Shown piece after piece: positions 9,214-16,111 of a DNA stretch of 64,000 bases; the stretch's first letter is position 1; each line of letters begins with the position of its first letter. The notes under the pieces are model-generated. The model worked only from the letters and a program-made list of their open reading frames with translations, ran no database searches and was not told the origin of the DNA. The stretch is from Halofilum ochraceum (GTDB taxonomy: Bacteria; Pseudomonadota; Gammaproteobacteria; XJ16; Halofilaceae): the NCBI RefSeq assembly GCF_001614315.2, contig NZ_LVEG02000012.1, positions 1-64,000 on the forward strand, written 5' to 3'. The translations under genes were made by a program, and so were the position numbers.

Positions 9214-9897
9214 TCAGGGACGATCCTGGCGGGCCGATGATGTCTCGAAAAGCGTCGCATACTCGGCGGCGCGGGCGGCGGTGTCCGTGCGCTCGAAGAG
9301 GTCGCCGATGACGGCAAGCAGATCCGCGCCCGCCGCGATCAGCTCCGGGGCCCGGTTCGTGGTGATCCCCCCGATCGCGCAGATGGGCAGGCCGGTGGCC
9401 TCGCGGGCACGGGCCAGCAGCCCGAGGTCGGGTCGGGGCCCGCCGGGCTTGGTCGTCGACGGATACATGCGGCCGAAGGCGACGTAATCGGCACCGGCAG
9501 CGCTCGCCTGCGTTGCCAGATCAAGCCGGTCATAACAGGAAACCCCGATGATGGCATGCGGCCCCAGGCGTTCACGCACGGCGATGGGGTCGCCGTCACC
9601 CGCGCCGACGTGGACGCCGTCGGCGCCCGCCTCGGCCGCGAGGGCCGGATCATCGTTGATGATCGAGCGCGCCCCGAAGCGCCGGCAGGCCCGCACGAGC
9701 GATTGTGCCTCCCGAAGCCGGCGCGCCGCGTCCGTCCCCTTGTCCCGGTATTGCACCATGACGGCACCGCCCCGGAGCGCCGCTTCAACGGCCTCCCCGA
9801 AGCGCTCGTCGCCGATGGTTTCGCGGTCGGCGATCGCGTAGAGCCCGCGCAACGGGGGGCGCGTCGAGTGGGATCGGTCCATCTTGTCCGTTTTCAT
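9214..9897 (-). CDS. thiE: Thiamine-phosphate synthase
   Basis: The 227-residue product joins the pyrimidine and thiazole halves of thiamine. Family motifs are [13 protein letters not shown] near residue 48, the [20 protein letters not shown] segment near residue 78, and [22 protein letters not shown] and AIGGI further on. ATG 9897 is used; ATG 9882 five codons in is an alternative. It is transcribed divergently from the rubredoxin gene across 136 bases. No TPP riboswitch can be recognised in that gap. No thiD lies next to it. Confidence 0.95.
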   Translation of the reverse strand: MKTDKMDRSHSTRPPLRGLYAIADRETIGDERFGEAVEAALRGGAVMVQYRDKGTDAARRLREAQSLVRACRRFGARSIINDDPALAAEAGADGVHVGAGDGDPIAVRERLGPHAIIGVSCYDRLDLATQASAAGADYVAFGRMYPSTTKPGGPRPDLGLLARAREATGLPICAIGGITTNRAPELIAAGADLLAVIGDLFERTDTAARAAEYATLFETSSARQDRP

Positions 9898-10033
9898 GGT
9901 TCGCTCGCGTTGGCCGTGTCATGCGTGCCGCATACAGGTTCCACCGTTACCCCGGCTGTGGGAAAATCCCGCGCCTGCAGTCACCCCGGCAGCCGTCCCG
10001 GCCGCCGCCTGCGCCCAGCTTTCAGGAGGCATG

Positions 10034-10204
10034 ATGGAATACCGCAAATACATGTGCATCGTCTGCGGCTATATCTACGACGAGGCGCAGGGCGCCCCGG
10101 AAGAGGGCATCCCGGCCGGCACCCGCTGGGAAGACGTCCCGGTCACCTGGACCTGCCCGGACTGCGGCGCCAGCAAGGAAGACTTCGAGATGATGGAGAT
10201 CTGA
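10034..10204 (+). CDS. rubA: Rubredoxin
   Basis: The 56-residue protein is a complete rubredoxin: CIVCGYIYDEAQG supplies Cys8 and Cys11, and CPDCGASKEDFEMME supplies Cys41 and Cys44, the four ligands of the single iron. It is a small cytosolic one-electron carrier. The AGGAGG at 10024-10029 favours the second of two tandem ATG codons (10034); 10031 would leave only one base of spacing. The rubredoxin gene also lies near thiE and hemL in pseudomonads. The electron partner is not visible here. Confidence 0.96.
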   Translation: MEYRKYMCIVCGYIYDEAQGAPEEGIPAGTRWEDVPVTWTCPDCGASKEDFEMMEI

Positions 10205-10230
10205 ATCCATCGTCAACGATGGTGTAGGCC

Positions 10231-10348
10231 GTAGGCGCGTCTTCGACCGGCGCCACCGCACCGGTCGAATGCGCGCAGCCCGCCTGAAGCGCCTGATCCC
10301 GCCGAACCTCCGAATGCGCGCGTTCGCCTTCGGCGAAAACGCGCCTAC
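10231..10348. repeat. GTAG-type REP pair (REPIN-like)
   Basis: GTAGGCGCGTCTTCG at 10231 faces the 33-base unit 10316-10348 that ends CGAAAACGCGCCTAC. The latter is identical to the unit at 5815-5847. It occupies most of the gap between the convergent 3' ends of the rubredoxin and class II aldolase genes. A partial extra GTAGGCC lies just outside at 10224. Confidence 0.7.
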
Positions 10349-10367
10349 AACCCCGCCGCCTGCCGCC

Positions 10368-10937
10368 TCAATCCCGGGGGGCGATACCGGCGACCCGCGC
10401 CAGCCATGCGATGCGGGCGCTGGCCTCCAGCGAGCAGTTCCACTTGTAGGCCCGGTCCAGCGTCTCCCCCCAGGCATAGACGCCGTGGCCGCGGACGATC
10501 GCGACCGGGTGCTCGGCCAGGGCGCCGGCCACGGCGGCCGGCGACTGCGCGACATAGTCGGCGTAGGCGATATCCAGTACCGGCACGCGGGGGAAATACG
10601 CGGCCCCCTCAAAATCCACCGGCACGAAATCCTCGCCCGAGAGGGACAGCGCGATCGCGTGCGGCCCGTGGCTGTGCAGAACCGCGCGGGCTTCGGGGCG
10701 GGCGCGGTATACCGCGAGATGGAGTGCGGCGTCGAGCGATGCCCCCGTGGGCGGCGGGGCGTCCAGCGGGCAGCCGACCAGGGCGTCGGACGTGAGCGTG
10801 TCACCGCAGGCCCCCGTGGGCGTCACCCAGGCGGTATCTTCCAGGCGCACCGAACCGTTGCCGGAGTGGGAATCGTTGTAGCCATGCCGTCGTAACAGCC
10901 GGTAGTAGTCGATCAGTTCAACGCGGGGATCGGCCAT
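10368..10937 (-). CDS. Class II aldolase/adducin family protein
   Basis: The 189-residue product has the zinc-binding aldolase II fold: GNGSVRL near residue 26 (phosphate-binding loop), HSHGPHAIALSL with the HxH metal pair, and a third histidine in GHGVYAWG near the C terminus. Relatives include fuculose-1-phosphate aldolase and methylthioribulose-1-phosphate dehydratase; the substrate here is not readable. ATG 10937 is preceded by GGAGAAACC and is preferred to an extended frame starting at 11033. The protein is on the short side for the family. It is divergent from the O-methyltransferase gene (86-base gap). Confidence 0.82.
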   Translation of the reverse strand: MADPRVELIDYYRLLRRHGYNDSHSGNGSVRLEDTAWVTPTGACGDTLTSDALVGCPLDAPPPTGASLDAALHLAVYRARPEARAVLHSHGPHAIALSLSGEDFVPVDFEGAAYFPRVPVLDIAYADYVAQSPAAVAGALAEHPVAIVRGHGVYAWGETLDRAYKWNCSLEASARIAWLARVAGIAPRD

Positions 10938-11023
10938 TGGGGGTTTCTCCGGCGGGCGCTGGCGGGCGAGTATAGGTGGAAAGCCGTTACCCGCGCGAGG
11001 CCGGCGCCCGCATCGGAGGTCCC

Positions 11024-11683
11024 ATGTCCGCACATACGCTCCAGCTCGACGATGCGCTGCAGCGCTATCTGGCCGAACACGCGCTGCGCGAGCCCGCCGA
11101 CTGCCGGCGCCTGCGCGAACGCACCGCCGGACTCGAAAACGGCGGCCAGATCAGTTCGCCGGAACAGGTCCAGTTGCTGGCCCTCATCGCGCGTCTGTGC
11201 GGGGCACGCCAGGTGCTGGAAGTCGGTACATTCACGGGGTACATGCCCCTGTGGCTCGCGCCCGTGCTGCCGGAGGCGCGATTCGTCTGTGTCGACCGGG
11301 ATCACAACGCCACCGCGATTGCCCGCGAGGCCTGGACGGCGGCGGGGGTGAACGATCGGATCGATCTGCGGATCGCCGAGGCCGGGCCGGCCCTGGAACG
11401 GCTGGTCGATGGCGTGGCCGCGATTTTCGATCTCATCTATCTGGATGCGGACAAGGAAGGGCAGATCGAATACTACGAATCCTGCATGCACCTGGTCCGG
11501 CCGGGCGGACTCATCGCCGTCGACAACGTGCTCTGGAAGGGACGCGTCGCCGATCCCGGCTGTGACGATGAGACCACCCGGGCGGTGCGAGCGTTCAACG
11601 ACCATGTCCACGGGGACGACCGGGTCGATCTCAGCATGATCCCGGTCGGCGATGGCCTCAGCCTGATCCGCCGTCGGACCTGA
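11024..11683 (+). CDS. O-methyltransferase (class I SAM-dependent, COMT-like type 3)
   Basis: The 219-residue product matches the bacterial caffeoyl-CoA/catechol O-methyltransferase-like family: the SAM-binding VLEVGTFTGYMPLWLA around residue 64, the acidic FVCVDRD, and DLIYLDADKEGQIEYYE with the metal-binding aspartates, followed by GGLIAVDNVLWKGRV. The methyl acceptor is unknown. ATG 11024 sits five bases behind a GGAGGT. Its last 26 bases overlap the 3' end of the convergent znuA. Confidence 0.9.
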   Translation: MSAHTLQLDDALQRYLAEHALREPADCRRLRERTAGLENGGQISSPEQVQLLALIARLCGARQVLEVGTFTGYMPLWLAPVLPEARFVCVDRDHNATAIAREAWTAAGVNDRIDLRIAEAGPALERLVDGVAAIFDLIYLDADKEGQIEYYESCMHLVRPGGLIAVDNVLWKGRVADPGCDDETTRAVRAFNDHVHGDDRVDLSMIPVGDGLSLIRRRT

Positions 11684-12683
11684 CCGACCCGGCCAGGCAG
11701 GCGCGCAGCGATTCACCGAGTTTCCGCAGCAGATCCGGGTACAGATCCGGCCCGGGTGTGAGCCCGGCCCCAAGGGGGTCCAGTTCGGCGATGCGCGCCC
11801 CGGTCCCTTCGGCGATGGTGCGGGCGATCTGCGGTTCGAACTGCGGCTCGACGAACAGGCAGGTCGCGCCGAGGGCCCCGATCCGCTCGCGCAGTTCCGA
11901 CAGGCGGCGCGCACCCGGAGGCCTTCCCGGGTCGACCACGATCGAACCGGCCGGTGTCAGGTCGTAGCGCGATTCGAAGTACTGGTAGGCGTCGTGGAAG
12001 ACGAGATACGGCCGCTCGGCCACCGGTTCGAGCTGCTTCTTCAGGGCCATATCGATGGCCTTGATGCGTTCGATCGTCGCGTCGGCGTTGGCCCGGTACA
12101 CGCCCGCATGTTCCGGGTCGATGCGACCGAGTCGCTGCGCGGCCGCGCGGACGAAGGCGATGGCATTGCGGGGGTCCAGCCAGGCATGGGGGTCAACGGT
12201 CTCAGCCGATGGGTCTCCGTGCGTCGGGTCGTCGCCGTGCTTGTGTCCATGCCCTTCGTCTCCATCGCCCGTATGCGCTGTGTCCTGCTCGCCGCCGTCC
12301 TCTCCCCCGTGCGGGTTACGCCAGACACCGCCGCTGCGGGCCCCGAGCGTGCGGACGCCGTCCATGTCCAGCAGGCGGACCTTGACCGCGTCCCCGGCGA
12401 GTGAATCCAGCGGGCGCTCGAGGAACCGGTCGGTCGCGCCGCCGGCGCTGAATACGATGTCGGCACGCGCCAGGGCGCGCGCATCGGACGGCGCCAGCGA
12501 GAAGGTGTGCGGGGACTGGCCGGCCGGGACGATCAGGTGCGGCTCCGTCCGCTCGCCGGCAACGGCCGCGACCAGGGAGTGCAGCGGGGCGATCGAGACG
12601 ACCACGCGCGGACCGGCGGCAGCGGCGGAGGCGGCGCCGAGGAGCGCGAGCGCGAACAGGGCGGCGGGCAAGGAGCGCGGCAT
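11658..12683 (-). CDS. znuA: Zinc ABC transporter substrate-binding protein
   Basis: The 341-residue protein has an N-terminal signal peptide (LPAALFALALLGAASAAAA) and the cluster A-I metal-binding fold. Likely zinc ligands are His57-like in VPAGQSPHTF, the histidine of DPHAWLDP, and HDAYQYFE. Between the first two lies a histidine- and acid-rich loop (HGHKHGDDPTHGD) typical of ZnuA, thought to collect zinc. It delivers Zn(II) to ZnuB/ZnuC, encoded divergently with zur. A Zur-like palindrome lies in the shared 70-base promoter gap. Its 3' end overlaps the O-methyltransferase gene by 26 bases. Confidence 0.95.
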   Translation of the reverse strand: MPRSLPAALFALALLGAASAAAAGPRVVVSIAPLHSLVAAVAGERTEPHLIVPAGQSPHTFSLAPSDARALARADIVFSAGGATDRFLERPLDSLAGDAVKVRLLDMDGVRTLGARSGGVWRNPHGGEDGGEQDTAHTGDGDEGHGHKHGDDPTHGDPSAETVDPHAWLDPRNAIAFVRAAAQRLGRIDPEHAGVYRANADATIERIKAIDMALKKQLEPVAERPYLVFHDAYQYFESRYDLTPAGSIVVDPGRPPGARRLSELRERIGALGATCLFVEPQFEPQIARTIAEGTGARIAELDPLGAGLTPGPDLYPDLLRKLGESLRACLAGSVRSDGGSG

Positions 12684-12711
12684 GACGGGATCCGGGTGAC
12701 GTCGGGCGCGC

Positions 12712-12734
12712 GGAATGTTATGTTATATCGTGTT
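12712..12734. promoter_or_regulatory. Putative Zur box between znuA and zur-znuCB
   Basis: AATGTTAT (12714-12721), three-base spacer GTT, then ATATCGTG. This fits the gammaproteobacterial Zur palindrome AATGTTAT-N3-ATAACATT exactly in the left half and at five of eight positions in the right half. It is the only AT-rich stretch in the 70-base divergent gap, so it could control both directions when zinc is sufficient. Confidence 0.7.
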
Positions 12735-12753
12735 CTAGCGCAAGGCTCGTTAC

Positions 12754-13221
12754 ATGACCGACCATGGCCACATGCACGTCGACCCGGACGCCGCGATCGA
12801 CCGCGCGGAGCGGGTCTGCCGTTCCCGCGGTGCCCGTTTCACCTCCCAGCGCCGGCTCGTGTACGAACTGATCGTGCGCGCCGGTGAACCCGTAACGGCC
12901 TACGAACTGCTGCATCGCATGGGTGACGAAGGGGGGCATCCCGCCCCGCCGACCGTCTACCGGGCGCTCGAATTCCTCCAGGCTCACGGTCTTGTCCATC
13001 GCCTCGCCAGCCAGAGTCGTTTCGTCGCTTGCGATCATCCGGAGACCGGAGCGCATGGCGGCGTGTTCCTGGTCTGCGCTCACTGCGGCCGCGCGCTCGA
13101 ATGGCAGGACGAGCGCGTCGCGCGCGCGGTCGCGCGCTCGGCGCAGGAGGCCGGGTTCGAGCTCGGCGACGAGGTACTGCCCGAAGTCGAAGGCACCTGC
13201 GGAGACTGCCGCAATGGCTGA
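12754..13221 (+). CDS. zur: Fur-family zinc uptake regulator
   Basis: The 155-residue product is a Fur-type repressor: winged helix around FTSQRRLVYELIVRAGEPVTAYELL and PTVYRALEFLQAHGLVHRL, then the dimerisation domain with HGGVFLVCAHCGR and a final CGDC pair, the two CxxC structural zinc sites. That it is Zur rather than Fur is inferred from its linkage to znuA, znuC and znuB and the Zur-like box upstream. It overlaps znuC by eight bases, so regulator and transporter are made together and would be self-regulated. Confidence 0.94.
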   Translation: MTDHGHMHVDPDAAIDRAERVCRSRGARFTSQRRLVYELIVRAGEPVTAYELLHRMGDEGGHPAPPTVYRALEFLQAHGLVHRLASQSRFVACDHPETGAHGGVFLVCAHCGRALEWQDERVARAVARSAQEAGFELGDEVLPEVEGTCGDCRNG

Positions 13222-13960
13222 GGGCGAGGCCCTGATCCGGGCGGAGGACATCGGCGTACGCTTCGGTGATCGCACGATCCTGCATGATGTCGGTGTCACC
13301 ATCGCCGCGGGCGAGATCGTGACCCTGATCGGCCCGAACGGGGGCGGCAAGACCACCCTCGTGCGGGTGCTGCTCGGCCTGCTCCGCCCTGGCGGTGGGC
13401 GGGTGCGGCGACGCGCGGGACTGCGCATCGGGTACGTCCCGCAACGGATGCATATCGAACCGACGCTGCCGCTGTCGGTATCCGGTTTCCTGGGGCTGGG
13501 CCGGCGCGCCGGGCGCGATGCGTATCGTGCGGCCCTCGCCGAAGTCGGTGTGGCGCATCTGCTCGACAGCCCCGTGCAGCAGGTCTCGGGCGGGGAATTC
13601 CAGCGCGTTGTGCTGGCGCGCGCGCTGCTGCGGGAACCGGATCTGCTGGTGCTCGATGAACCGGCCCAGGGGGTCGATATCGGGGGCCAGCGCGAGCTGT
13701 ACAGGCTCATCGCGCGTCTGCGTGAGCGCCGCGGCTGCGCTGTGCTGCTCGTCTCGCATGACCTGCATCTGGTGATGGCGGCGACGGATCGGGTGCTGTG
13801 TATCAACGGCCACGTCTGCTGCACCGGCGAGCCGGCAAGCGTCACCGATCATCCCGAATACCGGCGGCTGTTCGGTCCGATCGACCGCGAGTTCGCCGTC
13901 TATACCCACGAACACGACCATGAGCACGACGTCCATGGCGACGTCGTCGAGCGGGAGTAA
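13214..13960 (+). CDS. znuC: Zinc ABC transporter ATP-binding protein
   Basis: The 248-residue ATPase has Walker A GPNGGGKTT, signature VSGGEFQRV, Walker B LLVLDEPAQGVD and the switch histidine in LLVSHDLHLV. The start ATG 13214 lies inside the end of zur. The C terminus carries a histidine/acid tail (YTHEHDHEHDVHGD), as seen in some ZnuC proteins, possibly a zinc sensor or reservoir. znuB begins five bases after the stop. Confidence 0.95.
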   Translation: MAEGEALIRAEDIGVRFGDRTILHDVGVTIAAGEIVTLIGPNGGGKTTLVRVLLGLLRPGGGRVRRRAGLRIGYVPQRMHIEPTLPLSVSGFLGLGRRAGRDAYRAALAEVGVAHLLDSPVQQVSGGEFQRVVLARALLREPDLLVLDEPAQGVDIGGQRELYRLIARLRERRGCAVLLVSHDLHLVMAATDRVLCINGHVCCTGEPASVTDHPEYRRLFGPIDREFAVYTHEHDHEHDVHGDVVERE

Positions 13961-13965
13961 TCGGG

Positions 13966-14766
13966 ATGGACCTGCTGGCCGATCCGTTCGTCTGGCGCGC
14001 GCTCGTCGCGGGCGTCGGTGTCGCGGTGGTCGCGGCGCCGCTCGGTTGCTTCGTCGTCTGGCGGCGCATGGCGTATTTCGGCGATACGCTCTCGCATGCG
14101 GCGCTGCTCGGTGTCGCACTCGGGGTCGTCCTCGGCGCCGAGCCCATGCTGGGCGTGCTGCTCGCCGCGCTCACGACGGGGGCCGTGCTGGTCACGCTGC
14201 AACGCTTCAGCGAGTTCGCCGTCGATACCGTGCTCGGCATCCTCGCGCACTCGACGCTGGCACTCGGCGTGGTCGTCCTGAGTTTTTTCGAGAACGTGCG
14301 CGTCGACCTGTTCTCCTACCTGTTCGGCGATATCCTGGCGGTCACCGCGGGCGACATCGGCTGGATTCTGGCGGGCGGCGCCGTCGTGCTGCTCCTGCTG
14401 GTGACACTCTGGCGACCATTGATGGCCCTGACCGTGCACGCCGATCTGGCCCATGTCGAAGGCATCCCGGTCACCCTCGTGCGCCTCGTGTTCGTCCTGC
14501 TGCTGGCCATCGTCGTCGCCGTGGCGATGCGTCTGGTCGGTATCCTGCTGATCACCTCCCTGCTCGTCATCCCGCCCGCCACCGCCCGCCGCTTTGCCCG
14601 TACCCCGGCATCGATGGCGTTGCTGGCCGCCGGGGTCGCGGCCCTCGCGGTCGCCGCCGGTCTGCTGGCCTCCCTCACCTGGGACAGCCCGGCGGGCCCG
14701 TCGATGGTCGTGGCGAGCGCGCTGCTGTTCGTGGCCGCGGTCTCGGTGGCGCCCGCACGGTCGTGA
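13966..14766 (+). CDS. znuB: Zinc ABC transporter permease
   Basis: The 266-residue inner-membrane permease belongs to the ABC-3 family. It has about eight hydrophobic helices and the conserved DTLSHAALLGVALG segment near residue 42 that docks on the ATPase, plus RLVGILLITSLLVIPPATAR in the second half. It completes the zur-znuC-znuB operon. Its 3' end faces a repeat-bearing convergent gap of 369 bases. Confidence 0.95.
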   Translation: MDLLADPFVWRALVAGVGVAVVAAPLGCFVVWRRMAYFGDTLSHAALLGVALGVVLGAEPMLGVLLAALTTGAVLVTLQRFSEFAVDTVLGILAHSTLALGVVVLSFFENVRVDLFSYLFGDILAVTAGDIGWILAGGAVVLLLLVTLWRPLMALTVHADLAHVEGIPVTLVRLVFVLLLAIVVAVAMRLVGILLITSLLVIPPATARRFARTPASMALLAAGVAALAVAAGLLASLTWDSPAGPSMVVASALLFVAAVSVAPARS

Positions 14767-14815
14767 CCGCTTCTGCACGTTCTCGACGGGCCGCTCGTTT
14801 CGGATGGTGTCCGGG

Positions 14816-15087
14816 GTTCTCGCCAAGGCGCGAAGGGCGCCAAGGGACGCGAAGAAGAAGAAAAAGGAGGGAGAATGGTCTGCGCTGAGTCAGCGTGCGA
14901 GTAACATCGCCGATCCCCGTGACCGCCTGCGATTGCCGACATTGTCCGGCGCGTACCGCTTACGCGTATCGGGCCCTGTCGGATTTCCGCCAAAGCCAAC
15001 CTGCATAAAAAACGCGCACGGGATCATTCCGAACGAGCCTTTGATTTCCTTTGCGTCCCCTGGCGCCCTTCGCGCCTTGGCGAGAAC
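14816..15087. repeat. Inverted-repeat pair of the CCAAGGCG arm family in a 369-base gene-free gap
   Basis: The gap 14767-15135 between znuB and the acyltransferase gene holds no supported gene. A 34-base arm at 14816-14849 (begins GTTCTCGCCAAGGCGCGAAG) is repeated inverted at 15054-15087 with one mismatch. The left arm is followed by an A/G-rich run (GAAGAAGAAGAAAAAGGAGG). The arms resemble those at 5650/5864 and 51478/51651. Confidence 0.82.
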
Positions 15088-15135
15088 CGCGGACAGCGCC
15101 CGAAAGAAGCACCACGCAGGAATGTCGGTAAAGCG

Positions 15136-15897
15136 TCACCCGGAAACACTACCGCCTACGACGCTTTCCTCGGCGGTCGCTGCCGCCAACTGCTTGCGGA
15201 CGGCCTCTTCCGCGGAGCGCGCGATCGAGCGCCGGTCGCGGTCGCCGGTGACGATCGGCGGCAGGAGCCAGACATCGACGGTGATTCGGCGTTCGCCGAG
15301 CACGCGCCAGAGGTGGGGCACGAAGCCGATGTGGTCGACGAAGGGGGCGACGTCGTTGTCGTAGTGCAGGGCGACCGGCTGGATCGGTGCGCCGGTCGCC
15401 CGGGCGGCCTCGAACAGGCGCGGGTGGAAGCGGCGCATCGGACCGCGGTTGGTCATGCCCTCGGGGAACACCGCGACCCGGTCGCCCTGTTCCAGGCGGC
15501 GGATCATCTCGCGGGTGATGCGGGCCGCGGAATCGTTGCCGCGGCGATCGATGAAGACGGTACCGCCGCGGGCGATCAGGAAACCGAGCACCGGCCAGTG
15601 CTCGAGTTCACTCTTGCCGATGAAGCCGGCGTCGACCACCGGGATCAGCGCACCGAGGTCGAGCCAGGATATATGGTTCGACACGACCAGGGCGGGCCCG
15701 TCGGGGAGCTCGCCATGGACGCGGACCTCCACACCGACGATCTCCAGCGCCCGGTAGATCCAGCGGCGCACGGTTTCCCATTCGCGTCGGCTGCGCGGTG
15801 GGCGGTCATGGGGCAGAATCGTCGCTGCCTGCCACAGGCCCACGGCGATGTGCGGGATCAGTCGGATCAGTCGGCTCAGGCGTCGCAGCAGGCGCAT
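15136..15897 (-). CDS. Lysophospholipid acyltransferase (PlsC-like)
   Basis: The 253-residue membrane-associated enzyme has acyltransferase motif I NHISWLD (NHxxxxD-type), the GTVFIDRRGND segment of block II, and FPEGMTNRG as motif III. It probably transfers an acyl chain to lysophosphatidic acid or another lysophospholipid. ATG 15897 (MRLLRRLSR) is chosen; an upstream in-frame extension to 16059 looks non-coding. There is one hydrophobic segment near the N terminus. It is divergent from the GGDEF/EAL gene and convergent with znuB. Confidence 0.88.
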   Translation of the reverse strand: MRLLRRLSRLIRLIPHIAVGLWQAATILPHDRPPRSRREWETVRRWIYRALEIVGVEVRVHGELPDGPALVVSNHISWLDLGALIPVVDAGFIGKSELEHWPVLGFLIARGGTVFIDRRGNDSAARITREMIRRLEQGDRVAVFPEGMTNRGPMRRFHPRLFEAARATGAPIQPVALHYDNDVAPFVDHIGFVPHLWRVLGERRITVDVWLLPPIVTGDRDRRSIARSAEEAVRKQLAAATAEESVVGGSVSG

Positions 15898-16111
15898 GGA
15901 GATTGCGGATGTTCCCCGTTCAATCCGCGCGATTGTAGCGGATGCGCCCAGGTCCGGGGCGTCCGGGCAACTCGGGACGACCGCGGGCGGTGTGCGAGGC
16001 CGCGCGGTGGCACGTTGCTTGCTACCGTTCCTGCAGCGATGGTGTGCCCATCCCGCCACGGTGTTTCACCGGCGTGGCGACCACGGAACGATGGAAGGCG
16101 GACCGGAAACG

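Noticed and set aside
9898-10033. TPP riboswitch upstream of thiE
   Set aside because: I could not find the conserved CUGAGA and related core words on the minus strand of the gap.
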